Source of the DNA: Pacificispira sp965223125
GTDB lineage: Bacteria > Pseudomonadota > Alphaproteobacteria > UBA8366 > Aestuariispiraceae
NCBI GenBank assembly: GCA_965223125.1
Contig: OZ244984.1
Span: forward strand, 2,046,001 to 2,110,000
Direction: 5' to 3'
Length of the DNA stretch: 64,000 nucleotides
Shown: positions 15,226-24,628 of the stretch, piece by piece
Layout of the letters: each line of letters starts with the position of its first letter
Numbering within the stretch: the stretch's first letter is position 1
Notes under the pieces: model-generated
Databases searched by the model: none
The model's input: the letters and a program-made list of their open reading frames with translations, nothing else
Told to the model about the DNA's origin: nothing
Made by a program: the position numbers and the translations under genes

Positions 15226-16149
15226 TCACGACATGGACGTCGCGTCAGAACCCTTTGGCTCAAAAATCTTTTTCAGTGCCGCAATAATCTTTTTCCCGTC
15301 CGACATATCCGGGTCGTTGTCTGGATTGTAATCGGCGAGTGAAATACCGATCATTCGGGATGACTGAACAAAAGGGCGGACCAGTTCGATAATTTCAGCC
15401 CATGTGAGGCCGTTTGGCATGAGATAATCCGCCGACGGGAGCGCGGTTTCGTCCATCACATCCCAGTCTATATGCACCCAAAAACTCAGTGACCGTGCCT
15501 GCGTGTGTTCAAATGACTGCCGCACAACCTCACTGATACCAATTCTCCGCAATTCATGGACATTGTGATGTTTCAAGTGCCCCTGAAAATCCTCCGGCAT
15601 CAACGAATTGAGCGGTCGGGCGATTTCTTCATCGCGAAACCCCAGTAATATCAGATCTTCAGGCGGCAATAGCGAGGCTGCACCCATAGCCGGGGCGAGC
15701 CGGGTTGGCCCATATCCGAGCAGGATGGCAACGGGCATGTCCGCGCAGAGGCCTTCGGGCGATGTTTCGCCAGTATAAAGATCCATGTGACCGTCGATAT
15801 AGATAAGGCCCAGCTTATCGACAGTGTCCTTTGCGCCCGCCATCGCACCCATAACCATGGAACAGCAGCCGCCTTGGACCACAGGAACTTTGCCTGATGC
15901 GATAATGCCACTGATCTGCGCTCGAACCTCCCGTGTCAGACGCTCGACCGAGTCATAGCCGATGATCCCGGTTTCAGGGTCTCGCGTCGGGTCGGTGATG
16001 CGAATTGGCATGTCATTCAGATCAACAGACGCACCAATGGCATCCCGAAGACCAAGACGACGCAGGACTTCGGGTGCCTGGGTGCATCCGTCTGGTTTTG
16101 CTTCGCAATCGATGGGGGCACCAATCAGGGCGAATTGAGCTCTCTGCAT
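15226..16149 (-). CDS. Arginase/agmatinase-family protein with altered metal site
   Basis: The 307-residue protein has the ureohydrolase fold with DGHMDLYT (Asp119, His121, Asp123) and HIDWDVMDE (Asp228, Asp230), the manganese ligands of arginase. The usual GGDHS motif is GGCCS here (93-97), so the first histidine ligand is a cysteine. The late SLADYNP also departs from the usual V/IEV/INP. It could be a divergent ureohydrolase with another metal or substrate, or a non-catalytic relative. The substrate cannot be read from sequence. It is transcribed alone, convergent with rmuC. Confidence 0.8.
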   Translation of the reverse strand: MQRAQFALIGAPIDCEAKPDGCTQAPEVLRRLGLRDAIGASVDLNDMPIRITDPTRDPETGIIGYDSVERLTREVRAQISGIIASGKVPVVQGGCCSMVMGAMAGAKDTVDKLGLIYIDGHMDLYTGETSPEGLCADMPVAILLGYGPTRLAPAMGAASLLPPEDLILLGFRDEEIARPLNSLMPEDFQGHLKHHNVHELRRIGISEVVRQSFEHTQARSLSFWVHIDWDVMDETALPSADYLMPNGLTWAEIIELVRPFVQSSRMIGISLADYNPDNDPDMSDGKKIIAALKKIFEPKGSDATSMS

Positions 16150-16278
16150 CGCAACGGTCCTTGCCGATGATATAGGGCGAGACTCAAAACCTAGATTACA
16201 AAATGCAGTTGTTCCAGCAACTGTGTCTATGTCCCGGTTTTATCCAAACCATCTTTACGTTTTCCACGGTTCCATAAC

Positions 16279-16306
16279 GAAAAGACCCCCCGGTTTCCCG
16301 GAGGGC
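16279..16306 (-). terminator. Rho-independent terminator of pnp
   Basis: On the minus strand CCCTCCGG, a GAAA loop and CCGGGGGG are followed by TCTTTTT. It lies 35 bases past the pnp stop. Confidence 0.85.
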
Positions 16307-16340
16307 CAATTCGAACCGTTGATCCGCTATGGATCAGAGC

Positions 16341-18539
16341 TTAGTCGCGGCGGGGGCGACGGGGCGGGCGGCGGTCGCCGCCTTCGCGGTCTTCACGCGG
16401 GGCGCGCTCGACCTTTTCGAGGGTATGCTCGATATCCTCGCCGCTTTCCTGATCGACACAGCGCATCGACAGGCGGACCTTGCCGCGTTCGTCCATGCCC
16501 AGGCATTTCACCCAGATCTCGTCGCCTTCGTTCGCCACGTCGGTGACCTGCGCGGTGCGACCGGCCTGGAGTTCCGAGATGTGGACGAGGCCGTCGCGGC
16601 CCGGCATGAAGTTCACGAAAGCGCCGAAATCCATGACCTTCACGACCTTGCCGCGATAGACCTTGCCGGCCTCCGGCTCGGCCACGATGCCCATGATCCA
16701 GTCAACGGCGCGCTGACCGGCCTCGACATCGGTGGAGGCTACCTTGATCGTGCCGTCGTCTTCGATATCGACCTTGGCACCGGTCACTTCGCAGATTTCG
16801 CGGATGACCTTGCCGCCCGTCCCGATCACTTCACGGATCTTGTCCTTGTTGATCTGGAAGGTGACGATGCGCGGTGCATTCTGGGCAACGCCGTCACGGC
16901 CATTGGTGATCGCCTTGGCCATTTCACCCAGAATGTGGATGCGACCGTTCTTCGCCTGGGCGAGGGCGGTCTTCATGATTTCCTCGGTGATCGAGGTGAT
17001 CTTGATATCCATCTGCAGCGAAGTGATGCCATCGGCAGTCCCGGCGACCTTGAAATCCATATCGCCGAGGTGATCTTCATCCCCCAGGATGTCGGAGAGA
17101 ACGGCGACACCGCCATTCGGACCTTCATCCTTGATCAGGCCCATCGCGATACCGGCACAGGGCTTGGGCAGCGGCACACCGGCATCCATCATCGACATGG
17201 ACGCACCGCAGACCGTTGCCATGGAGGAGGAACCGTTCGACTCGGTGATCTCCGAGACGATGCGGATCGTGTAGGGGAAGTCTTCCTTGTTCGGCAGGAG
17301 CGGGTTCATCGCGCGCCAGGCCAGCTTGCCGTGGCCGATTTCGCGACGGCCCGGAGGCCCCATGCGACCGGCTTCACCCACCGAATAGGGGGGGAAGTTA
17401 TAGTGCAGCATGAAGTTCTGACGATAGCTGCCTTCCAGCGAGTCGACGATCTGCTCGTCCTGACCGGTGCCCAGCGTGGTCACGACCAGCGCCTGGGTTT
17501 CGCCGCGGGTGAATAGGGCCGAGCCATGGGCCTGCGGCAGGACGCCGACTTCACAGACGATGGGGCGGACCTGATCGGTCTTGCGGCCATCGATGCGTTC
17601 GCCGGTTTTCAGGATATTGCCGCGCACGACATCCTTTTCCAGGTCCTTGAACAGCTTGCCGGCCAGGCCGACATCCAGCCCGTCCTCTTCAATCGCGGCC
17701 AGGGCAGCCTTCTTCGCGGCACCGACAGCCTCAACACGATCCTGCTTCTTGGTGATGGCATAGGCCGCCCGCAGCGGGTCCATTGCCAGTTCCCGCAAAC
17801 GCGCATCGATGGCATCGATGGCCGGGTCCTTCGCGGGAAGGTCATAGGGTTCCTTCGCCGCCAGTTCAGCCAGATCGATGATCAGGCCGATCACCGGCTG
17901 GATGCTGCGATGGGCCAGCATGACCGCATTCAGCATGGTATCTTCGTCAAGTTCCTGGGCCTCGGATTCGACCATCAGGACGCCTTCCTGGGTCCCGGCA
18001 ACGACGAGGTCGAGAACACTTTCATCGGCCATCTGCGGGATTGTCGGGTTGGCGACAAGTTCACCGTCGATCATGCCGATGCGGATGCCGCCGATCGGCC
18101 CCATGAAGGGCGCGCCGGAAATCGTCAGTGCGGCAGAGGCCCCGATAACGGCGACCATGTCCGGATCGTTTTCCATGTCGTGGCTCAGCACCGTGCAGAC
18201 GACGAGAACCTCGTTCTTGAAGCTGGGGGCGAACAACGGACGGATCGGACGGTCGATCAGGCGGGAGGTAAGGGTTTCCTTTTCCGACGGACGGGCTTCA
18301 CGTTTGAAGAAGCCACCGGGGATCTTGCCCGCCGCATAAGTGCGTTCCTGATAATGAACGGTCAGCGGGAAGAAGTCCTGGCCCGGCTTTTCGGCCTTGG
18401 CATAGGTCACGCAGCACAGGACGCTGGTTTCGCCCAGCGTGGCGAGCACGGCGCCGTCTGCCTGACGGGCGATGCGCCCGGTTTCCAGGGTGAGGGTGCG
18501 TCCGCACCATTCCATCGATTTCTTGTGGATCGTAAACAT
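16341..18539 (-). CDS. pnp: Polyribonucleotide nucleotidyltransferase (PNPase)
   Basis: The 732-residue enzyme degrades RNA 3' to 5' by phosphorolysis in the degradosome. Visible parts are two RNase PH domains (ERTYAAGKIPGGFFKREARPSEKE near the start; FTRGETQALVVTTLGT in the second), a KH domain (TFQINKDKIREVIGTGGKVIREI) and an S1 domain (GKVYRGKVVKVMDFGAFVNFMPGRDGLVHISEL). The Arg/Pro-rich tail RRPPRRPRRD ends the protein. The length is usual. AAGGAAA lies before the ATG. It is downstream of rpsO on the same strand, as in many bacteria. Confidence 0.98.
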   Translation of the reverse strand: MFTIHKKSMEWCGRTLTLETGRIARQADGAVLATLGETSVLCCVTYAKAEKPGQDFFPLTVHYQERTYAAGKIPGGFFKREARPSEKETLTSRLIDRPIRPLFAPSFKNEVLVVCTVLSHDMENDPDMVAVIGASAALTISGAPFMGPIGGIRIGMIDGELVANPTIPQMADESVLDLVVAGTQEGVLMVESEAQELDEDTMLNAVMLAHRSIQPVIGLIIDLAELAAKEPYDLPAKDPAIDAIDARLRELAMDPLRAAYAITKKQDRVEAVGAAKKAALAAIEEDGLDVGLAGKLFKDLEKDVVRGNILKTGERIDGRKTDQVRPIVCEVGVLPQAHGSALFTRGETQALVVTTLGTGQDEQIVDSLEGSYRQNFMLHYNFPPYSVGEAGRMGPPGRREIGHGKLAWRAMNPLLPNKEDFPYTIRIVSEITESNGSSSMATVCGASMSMMDAGVPLPKPCAGIAMGLIKDEGPNGGVAVLSDILGDEDHLGDMDFKVAGTADGITSLQMDIKITSITEEIMKTALAQAKNGRIHILGEMAKAITNGRDGVAQNAPRIVTFQINKDKIREVIGTGGKVIREICEVTGAKVDIEDDGTIKVASTDVEAGQRAVDWIMGIVAEPEAGKVYRGKVVKVMDFGAFVNFMPGRDGLVHISELQAGRTAQVTDVANEGDEIWVKCLGMDERGKVRLSMRCVDQESGEDIEHTLEKVERAPREDREGGDRRPPRRPRRD

Positions 18540-18815
18540 GTGGATAAAGTTTCCTTTTCTATCCGGTCATACAACGATGCCAGGCCCTTGCCCGGTATCG
18601 GTTGGCAGATTTCCAGATCACCGGATATCGAATGATAAAGCGGAACCCGGGCGCTGACGACGCCTTGGCCCGGATCGGTCTAGCACCAGTCAAAACTGGT
18701 TTGGATGCCGACGGTTCCGCCGCATCCCTGTGCTGTCCCGCTTTTCGATCATCCGGCTGTCCTGGACTGCCGGGGACGGGTTTCCTGTCGTATCCGGTTC
18801 GGCTGATCCGGGAGA
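18540..18815 (-). other. pnp leader region
   Basis: About 275 bases between the rpsO terminator and pnp with no gene. A small perfect hairpin (ACCAGT, CAAA, ACTGGT; 18685-18700) and several GC-rich repeats are present. In E. coli the pnp leader is cut by RNase III for autoregulation; a similar role here is only a possibility. Confidence 0.4.
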
Positions 18816-18861
18816 AACCCAAAAAGCTGAAGGGCGCGGTCCCATCTTGAAACCGCGCCCT
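18816..18861 (-). terminator. Terminator between rpsO and pnp
   Basis: On the minus strand AGGGCGCGGT and ACCGCGCCCT (18861 to 18831) form a strong stem around a ten-base loop, followed by TCAGCTTTTTGGG. It lies 12 bases past the rpsO stop and probably gives partial termination before pnp. Confidence 0.8.
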
Positions 18862-18873
18862 GGCCGAATTCTG

Positions 18874-19143
18874 TCAGCGGCGAATGTTGAGCCGCCCGAG
18901 CAACTCGCGATACTGCGCTTCGTTCTTGCGTTTCACATAGTCCAGAAGCCGACGACGCTTACCCACCATGACCAGCAATCCGCGACGGGAATGGAAGTCT
19001 TTGTTATGGGTCTTCAGGTGCTCGGTCAGATTGACGATCCGCTCAGTCAGCACCGCGATCTGCACGGCGGGGGATCCGGTGTCGCCAGCGGCGGCCTGGT
19101 ATTCCCCAATAAGTTCGGTTTTCTTTTCAGGCGTAATCGACAT
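18874..19143 (-). CDS. rpsO: 30S ribosomal protein S15
   Basis: Exactly 89 residues, MSITPEKKTELIGEYQ to RLNIRR, with the conserved DTGSPAVQIAVLTERI, HNKDFHSRRGLL and GKRRRLLDYVK stretches. It binds 16S rRNA early in small-subunit assembly. The start at 19143 gives the standard length; upstream in-frame sequence is not conserved. The order truB-rpsO-pnp is the usual alphaproteobacterial one. Confidence 0.98.
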   Translation of the reverse strand: MSITPEKKTELIGEYQAAAGDTGSPAVQIAVLTERIVNLTEHLKTHNKDFHSRRGLLVMVGKRRRLLDYVKRKNEAQYRELLGRLNIRR

Positions 19144-19193
19144 GTTGCAGTCCTTCTTTGCACGGCATCTTTTTTTCGAGACGGTTCCGAAAA

Positions 19194-20120
19194 TCAGCGG
19201 TTCAGCACCCGGATGGGACGAATTTCGCCCTTGCCGTATCGTGCCAGCGCCACGGCGATTTCGCCGCAATACGCCACGACCTCATCCCCGTCCGACAGGT
19301 CGGCGATGCGGGCCAGATCCACTTTCCGGAGAAGCGAGACCGGTTGGCCGTTGCGCAGCCGTGCTGTCTCCACTTCACTCAAGACCATCGCCGGGATACC
19401 GTCCAGCGCGGCCTCAATCGCAAGCAAACCCTGCGATTCGCCGGGGTTATGACCCATCTGCGCCAGTGCATCAAGCGAAATTGCGTCCGCTTCGGTAAAC
19501 GGGCCCACGGAAAGCCTGCGCAGCGCGGTCAGACTGCCGACCGTGCCGAGCGTGCGGGCCAGGTCGCGACCCAGCGAGCGGATGTAAGTCCCCTTGCCGC
19601 AATTGACCTCCAGAATTGCGTGATCCGCATCGACGCGCTCAATCAGGCGCAGCGCATCAATCCGCACAATGCGGGATTTCATCTCCACCTCCTGCCCCGC
19701 TCGGGCCAGATCATAGGCACGTTCGCCGTTGATCTTGATCGCGGAAAAGGCCGGGGGTGTCTGTTCGATCTCCCCCGTGAAGGCGGGCAGAGCGGTCAGT
19801 ATCGCGTCATCCGACGGGCGATGCGCGCTGGTTCCCACCACCGATCCTTCCGGATCGAGTGTCGCGGTTTCCGTGCCGAATTTCAGTGTGAAGCGATAGG
19901 ATTTGGTCCCGTCCATGACATAGTGGACGGTCTTCGTCGCCTCCCCCAGGGCAATCGGCAACAGGCCGGTCGCGAAGGGATCGAGAGTACCACCATGTCC
20001 GGCCTTCCGGGCGTTCAGCCCGCGCCGTACCGCCGTCACTGCATCGGTCGACCCCATGCCCGCAGGCTTGTCGAGTATGACCCAGCCATCAATTAGCAGT
20101 CCCTGCTTGCGTTTTGCCAT
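19194..20120 (-). CDS. truB: tRNA pseudouridine(55) synthase TruB
   Basis: The 308-residue enzyme makes pseudouridine 55 in the tRNA T loop. It shows the KPAGMGSTDAV motif, the catalytic GHGGTLDPFATG (Asp47), and KSYRFTLKFG and CGKGTYIRSLGRDLA. The start MAKRKQG at 20120 is chosen from the family; an in-frame extension to 20180 looks non-coding. It is first in the truB-rpsO-pnp string, 50 bases before rpsO. Confidence 0.97.
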   Translation of the reverse strand: MAKRKQGLLIDGWVILDKPAGMGSTDAVTAVRRGLNARKAGHGGTLDPFATGLLPIALGEATKTVHYVMDGTKSYRFTLKFGTETATLDPEGSVVGTSAHRPSDDAILTALPAFTGEIEQTPPAFSAIKINGERAYDLARAGQEVEMKSRIVRIDALRLIERVDADHAILEVNCGKGTYIRSLGRDLARTLGTVGSLTALRRLSVGPFTEADAISLDALAQMGHNPGESQGLLAIEAALDGIPAMVLSEVETARLRNGQPVSLLRKVDLARIADLSDGDEVVAYCGEIAVALARYGKGEIRPIRVLNR

Positions 20121-20267
20121 GGTGATATCCCCTCTCGCCGGTCCCGGTAGGTATCGGCTCGGGGGTCCGAATGCAAACAACCTGTTGCGGATCAGCTTTT
20201 ACAGTAGCGAAGTTATGTATTTCGGAATACGTTTTCGAAGGTAAGTCATTCGAAAGGATTTAGGTAC

Positions 20268-21641
20268 ATGATGTTTCATTCACTTAATCGTCGCAAACTT
20301 CTGAAAGCAGCACTCTATGCCTCGGCGGCCTTTATGGCGACACCGATGGGCCGTGCGCGGGCGCAGGCTCTGGCAGGTGTGAAGGTTATCGTCGTGGGAG
20401 CCGGTGTTTCCGGCCTGACCGCGGCTAGGACACTCAAGGATCAGGGTGCCGAAGTTGTGGTGCTGGAGGCCAAACCCAATATCGGCGGGCGATTGCTGAC
20501 CGACTGGTCGATGGGGCCTCCCTTTGAGGTCGGGGCGGGTTGGATTCATGGTCCCTCTCCCGACAATCCCGCCAAACAGCTCTGTGATGCGGTGAATTCT
20601 GAATATTACCTCACCGATGACGATAATCTGGTCGTGTTCGATGCTGAGGGTGAGGAACTTGAGGAGGATGATCTTGAGGAGGTCAATGACCGCTGGACGG
20701 AAATTCTGGAGAAGCTGGATTACGAGCTGGAATCGAATGACAGTCGCAGCGTGATGAAGGCGATCCAGGATCTGGTGCCCGGCGCATTGAACGAACCGGG
20801 CGTGGCCTGGGCCCTGTCGGCCTATACCGAGTTTTCGACCGGTGCCCCGATAGAGAAACTATCGGCCTATTACTTCGGATTGGACAAGGCGTTTCCGACC
20901 CCGGATGTGGTGGTCACTACCGGCTATGACCGCTTGCTTCTACCCTTCGCCGAGGGTCTGGACATCCGCCTCTCGACCGTGGTGCAGGGCATCGCCTATG
21001 GTGATGACGGGGTTGCCGTGACGACCGACAAAGGCGCATTCGAAGGCGACTATGTCGTTTGCAGCCTGCCGCTGGGCGTGCTGAAGGCGAAATCCGTCAC
21101 ATTCGATCCACCCCTGCCTAGTAGTCATCAGTCGAATATCGACAAGCTCGGCTTCGGGACGGTCACCAAGCTGGCGCTGAAATTCGCCGAGCCGTTCTGG
21201 GATATCGAAACCCAGTATTTTGGTATCATGACGGAGGAAAAGGGGCGCTGGAATTACTGGCTCAACTACCGGACTTTCAGTGACCAGAATATCCTGCTGG
21301 GCCTCAGCGTCGGTGCCTATGCCCCCGTTGCCGACCGGATGAGCGATGCCGAGCAGATCGCCGACGGGCTTGCCGTGTTGCGGGATGTCTGGGGCGATGC
21401 AGTGGGTGAACCGATTGAGGTATTACAGACCCATTGGGCAACCGATCCTTACGCGCTGGGGGCCTATGCCTATCTGGAGGGCGGTGGGCGTCCCAGCCAG
21501 TGCGACGATCTTGCCGACCCCATCGAGAATCGCCTGTTCCTGACCGGTGAGCACACGACCTTCGACTATAAGGGCACCATCCACGGAGCCTATATGATGG
21601 GTCTGCTTGCCGCCGAACATGTGGCGGAGGAAGCGGGCTGA
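20268..21641 (+). CDS. Exported FAD-dependent amine oxidase
   Basis: The 457-residue protein begins with a twin-arginine signal (NRRKLLKAALYASAAF, ending near RARAQA), which suggests export of a folded flavoprotein. The FAD-binding GxGxxG (VVGAGVSGLTAARTL), NIGGRLLTDW and the C-terminal FLTGEHTTFDYKGTIHGAYMMG are typical of monoamine/polyamine oxidases. The substrate may be a polyamine. Two adjacent ATG codons (20268, 20271) are possible starts. A 12-bp hairpin straddles the stop codon. It is divergent from truB and convergent with rpoH. Confidence 0.88.
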   Translation: MMFHSLNRRKLLKAALYASAAFMATPMGRARAQALAGVKVIVVGAGVSGLTAARTLKDQGAEVVVLEAKPNIGGRLLTDWSMGPPFEVGAGWIHGPSPDNPAKQLCDAVNSEYYLTDDDNLVVFDAEGEELEEDDLEEVNDRWTEILEKLDYELESNDSRSVMKAIQDLVPGALNEPGVAWALSAYTEFSTGAPIEKLSAYYFGLDKAFPTPDVVVTTGYDRLLLPFAEGLDIRLSTVVQGIAYGDDGVAVTTDKGAFEGDYVVCSLPLGVLKAKSVTFDPPLPSSHQSNIDKLGFGTVTKLALKFAEPFWDIETQYFGIMTEEKGRWNYWLNYRTFSDQNILLGLSVGAYAPVADRMSDAEQIADGLAVLRDVWGDAVGEPIEVLQTHWATDPYALGAYAYLEGGGRPSQCDDLADPIENRLFLTGEHTTFDYKGTIHGAYMMGLLAAEHVAEEAG

Positions 21642-21656
21642 AAAGCCCGCTTCCTC
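21627..21656. terminator. Perfect 12-bp hairpin across the amine oxidase stop codon
   Basis: GAGGAAGCGGGC pairs with GCCCGCTTCCTC around TGAAAA, whose TGA is the stop codon. No T run follows on either strand, so it may act as an mRNA-stabilising 3' end or a weak bidirectional terminator between convergent genes. Confidence 0.5.
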
Positions 21657-21695
21657 GCGTCCAGATTATCAAACTGATCTGGCTGAACAGTCTGA

Positions 21696-22583
21696 CTAGG
21701 CGGTCTGAATGTTCTGGTCGATGGCCTTGTTGCGCATGGAGCGTTGCAGTTTTTCAAAGGCGCGCACCTCGATCTGTCGGACGCGCTCGCGGCTGATGCC
21801 GTATTCCTGGCTCAGATCTTCCAGCGTCTTAGGCTCGTCGGTCAGGCGGCGTTCGGTCAGGATATAACGCTCCCGATCATTCAGGCCGCCCATAGCCTCC
21901 TTCAGCATGCCACGTCGCTGCGACAGTTCCTCGCTCTCGGCCAGCACGGTTTCCTGACTGTCGGAATCATCTTCCAGCCAGTCCTGCCATTCGCCGTCGC
22001 CATCCGCGCGCAATGGTGCGTTCAGGGAATTGTCACCCCCGGCCAGACGTCGGTTCATCGACACGACGTCCTGTTCCGGGACATCCAGTTCTTCGGCGAT
22101 CTTCTTAACCGTTTCCGGATGCAGGTCGCCCTCGTCAAAGGCCTGCAAGCGACCTTTGATCTTGCGCAGGTTGAAGAACAGCTTTTTCTGGGACGCGGTC
22201 GTGCCCATCTTCACCAGCGACCAGGAATGCAGAATGTATTCCTGAATGGCGGCACGAATCCACCACATGGCATAGGTTGCCAGACGGAAGCCGCGTTCGG
22301 GGTCGAAGCGCTTCACCGCCTGCATCATGCCGACATTGCCTTCGGAAATCAGTTCCGCCACCGGCAGGCCGTATCCGCGATAGCCCATGGCGATTTTCGC
22401 CACCAGCCGCAGATGGCTCGTCACCAGTTGGTGCGCCGCGTCGCGATCCCCATGTTCGCGCCAGCTCTTGGCCAGCATATATTCCTGCTCCTGTTCGAGC
22501 ATCGGAAACTTGCGAATTTCATCCAGATAGCGCTGAAGATTGCCTTCAGGCGTCAGGACCGGAATATTGGCCGTATTGCTCAT
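21696..22583 (-). CDS. rpoH: Heat-shock sigma factor RpoH (sigma-32), first copy
   Basis: The 295-residue protein has sigma region 2 (LISEGNVGMMQAVKRFDPERGFRLATYAMWWIRAAIQEYI), the RpoH box QKKLFFNLRKIKG that is specific to this family, and region 4 (LEDLSQEYGISRERVRQIE). It directs RNA polymerase to heat-shock promoters. The ATG at 22583 is preceded by GGGGAG. A second RpoH-type gene is at 44142. Here QKKLFFNLRKIK and WSLVKMGTTASQ are the classical RpoH1 version. Confidence 0.95.
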   Translation of the reverse strand: MSNTANIPVLTPEGNLQRYLDEIRKFPMLEQEQEYMLAKSWREHGDRDAAHQLVTSHLRLVAKIAMGYRGYGLPVAELISEGNVGMMQAVKRFDPERGFRLATYAMWWIRAAIQEYILHSWSLVKMGTTASQKKLFFNLRKIKGRLQAFDEGDLHPETVKKIAEELDVPEQDVVSMNRRLAGGDNSLNAPLRADGDGEWQDWLEDDSDSQETVLAESEELSQRRGMLKEAMGGLNDRERYILTERRLTDEPKTLEDLSQEYGISRERVRQIEVRAFEKLQRSMRNKAIDQNIQTA

Positions 22584-22664
22584 GTTCAGAATCTCCCCAA
22601 CTGCTGGACGGATCCAGATGCCGCGATGCCTCTCCACCGGACAATCCGTATCCGCTACAATCCA

Positions 22665-22693
22665 TATATGGTAACCACTGCGCATCTATTCAA
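22665..22693 (-). promoter_or_regulatory. Candidate rpoH promoter
   Basis: On the minus strand TTGAAT (22693-22688), a 17-bp spacer and CATATA (22670-22665) precede rpoH with a leader of about 75 bases. The rest of the 390-bp gap to the divergent PAS gene (22584-22973) contains no gene that I can support. Confidence 0.4.
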
Positions 22694-22973
22694 GATATTC
22701 TGGCACGGATGACCGATTTATCCACCTCACCTGTTCGTGAACGGAATGGGTTGCCAATGGTGTCCATCTTTATCCTGTAAATATAATACGGCGGAACTAT
22801 GGCTGCGATGCGACAGTGCCGTGACGGTTCGTATTCAACAGCACTTATATTTCGGGCAGAACCGCATGTTTTCACTGCATTCTGGCCGCATTATCCGCAT
22901 AATGGCCATCGGGAAAATGACGGCACTGGCCTGATACAGTCAGATCCGCCGGACGAGGGGGGAGTGGATTGGC

Positions 22974-23474
22974 GTGCTCTGGCGATATGTTGAAGACTGG
23001 CAATACGAACTCTTCGAACTGGATACCAGCCCGGCGGAATTTCTCCGCCATCAAGGCATAATGGCGCTTTGGAATTCGAAACGGGTCGATGGGAATCTTC
23101 CGTTCAAGAATGCGTTTTCATTCGAGGATTTTCGCGAGTGGATAGGCTGGATCAGCATAGCCGATGTGATCGAACCGGATGGCAGCACCATCCGGTATCG
23201 CCTTTGGGGCACCCATATCGCAAGTCTGACCCATCTGGAAATGACCGGCAAGACGATGCAGGCCCATCACGGGGACCGGATCGATGCGACCAATTTCAAC
23301 GATACGGACCTGGATTTCGTGCGGGAAATCGTCGGGAAACGATTGATCGGCCTCTGTGCCGGACCGGTTGATGGGGACATGCCCGCCTATAAAAACATGG
23401 CTACGCTTCGCCTGCCCCTGACGCGCGATGGGACGACGGTCGGGTGCCTGCTGAATGCTGTCGTTGCGTGGTAA
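22974..23474 (+). CDS. Short PAS-domain protein, second copy
   Basis: The 166-residue protein is a PAS_5/DUF1457-type domain: AEFLRHQGIMALWNSKRVDGNLPFK, FREWIGWISIADVIEPDGSTIRYRLWGTHI and a final LRLPLTRDGTTVGCLLNAVVAW. No output domain is seen. The start is a GTG at 22974 with GGGGAG ten bases upstream; no upstream ATG suits. It is divergent from rpoH and convergent with the RluD-like gene, eight bases apart. Ligand and role are unknown. Confidence 0.75.
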   Translation: MLWRYVEDWQYELFELDTSPAEFLRHQGIMALWNSKRVDGNLPFKNAFSFEDFREWIGWISIADVIEPDGSTIRYRLWGTHIASLTHLEMTGKTMQAHHGDRIDATNFNDTDLDFVREIVGKRLIGLCAGPVDGDMPAYKNMATLRLPLTRDGTTVGCLLNAVVAW

Positions 23475-23482
23475 GGGGGAGG

Positions 23483-24583
23483 TCAAACCACCCGAATTCC
23501 GAGCGCGGCCTGGAGGGCCTGGAAATCCTGGGGTGCCGGTGTTTCGAAGGACAGGGCCTTACCGGTTATCGGATGCTCGAAGCCCAAGGACTGGGCATGC
23601 AGCGCCTGTCTGGGGAAGGCGTCGATCGCCTCCCGGCGCTCTCGCGTCAGGGCGGCCCGGCGCGTCCGGGTGATCCGATGGTAGAGCGGATCCCCGATCA
23701 GCGGATAGCCATGGTCGGTCATATGCACGCGGATCTGGTGGGTCCGCCCGGTCTCCAGCGTGCATTCGACCAGGGCAACCGCCATATCGGCCTGCGCGAG
23801 GACACGGTAATGGGTAATCGCCGTCTTTCCGGTATGGGGGCCGACCGTGGTGAAGCGTATCCGGTCACTGGGATGTCGGGCAATGTTCCGCTCGATGGTC
23901 CCGCGCATCGGTTCCGGCACTCCGACAACCAATGCCCGATAGCGCCGGTCGATGTCATGGGCGGCGAACAGCGCCGCCAGACCGGCATGCGCCTTGTCCG
24001 ATTTCGCCGCGACCAGAAGCCCCGACGTGTCCTTGTCGATGCGATGGACAATGCCGGGACGCAACACCCCGCCGATCCCCTGAAGACTGTCGCCGCAATG
24101 ATACAGCAGGGCATTCACCAGGGTGCCATCGCGATTGCCAGGCGCGGGATGGACGACCATCCCCGCCGGTTTGTCGATCACGATCAGATGGGCATCCTCA
24201 TATAGCACCGTCAACGGAATATTCTGCGACACCGGCAGGGCCGCTTCCGGCTCCGGCATGTCGATATCAAAGACATCGCCCTGTTTGACCCGCGCCGAGG
24301 CGTCGGATACTGTCGCGCCGCTTTCGGATCTCACGCAGCCGGATTTGAGCAGTGCCTGGATGCGGCTGCGGGAAATATCCGCCAGCGCATCGGCAAGATA
24401 CCTGTCCAACCGGGTGCCCGCATCGGATTCCGCCACCGTCAGCCGTGTGGTTTCCCCTGCGGTCGCGGTGATGGGCGCGACACCGTCGTCGTCGATATCA
24501 CCGTCATCCACGAAGAGGGAGGCATCCGCGAGGAGGGAATCGTCCACGGGAATGGATGCCGGTTTCGAATGCGTCTTTTTCAC
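23483..24583 (-). CDS. rluD: RluD-like 23S rRNA pseudouridine synthase
   Basis: The 366-residue protein has an acidic N-terminal extension (about 1-45), an S4 RNA-binding domain (TRLDRYLADALADISRSRIQALLKSGCV) and a catalytic domain with IVIDKPAGMVVHP and HRIDKDTSGLL (catalytic Asp183) and TGRTHQIRVH. RluD modifies helix 69 of 23S rRNA (1911, 1915, 1917). It lies next to rpoH, a frequent alphaproteobacterial neighbour pair. The acidic N-terminal tail is longer than usual. Confidence 0.9.
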   Translation of the reverse strand: MKKTHSKPASIPVDDSLLADASLFVDDGDIDDDGVAPITATAGETTRLTVAESDAGTRLDRYLADALADISRSRIQALLKSGCVRSESGATVSDASARVKQGDVFDIDMPEPEAALPVSQNIPLTVLYEDAHLIVIDKPAGMVVHPAPGNRDGTLVNALLYHCGDSLQGIGGVLRPGIVHRIDKDTSGLLVAAKSDKAHAGLAALFAAHDIDRRYRALVVGVPEPMRGTIERNIARHPSDRIRFTTVGPHTGKTAITHYRVLAQADMAVALVECTLETGRTHQIRVHMTDHGYPLIGDPLYHRITRTRRAALTRERREAIDAFPRQALHAQSLGFEHPITGKALSFETPAPQDFQALQAALGIRVV

Positions 24584-24628
24584 TGTCCATGCCTTCCAGA
24601 TCCAGCCGTGCCATGAGGAAACCCTGCC

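Noticed and set aside
16329..18635. Long plus-strand frames opposite pnp
   Set aside because: Both are antisense to the PNPase domains; third-position GC bias explains the open frames.
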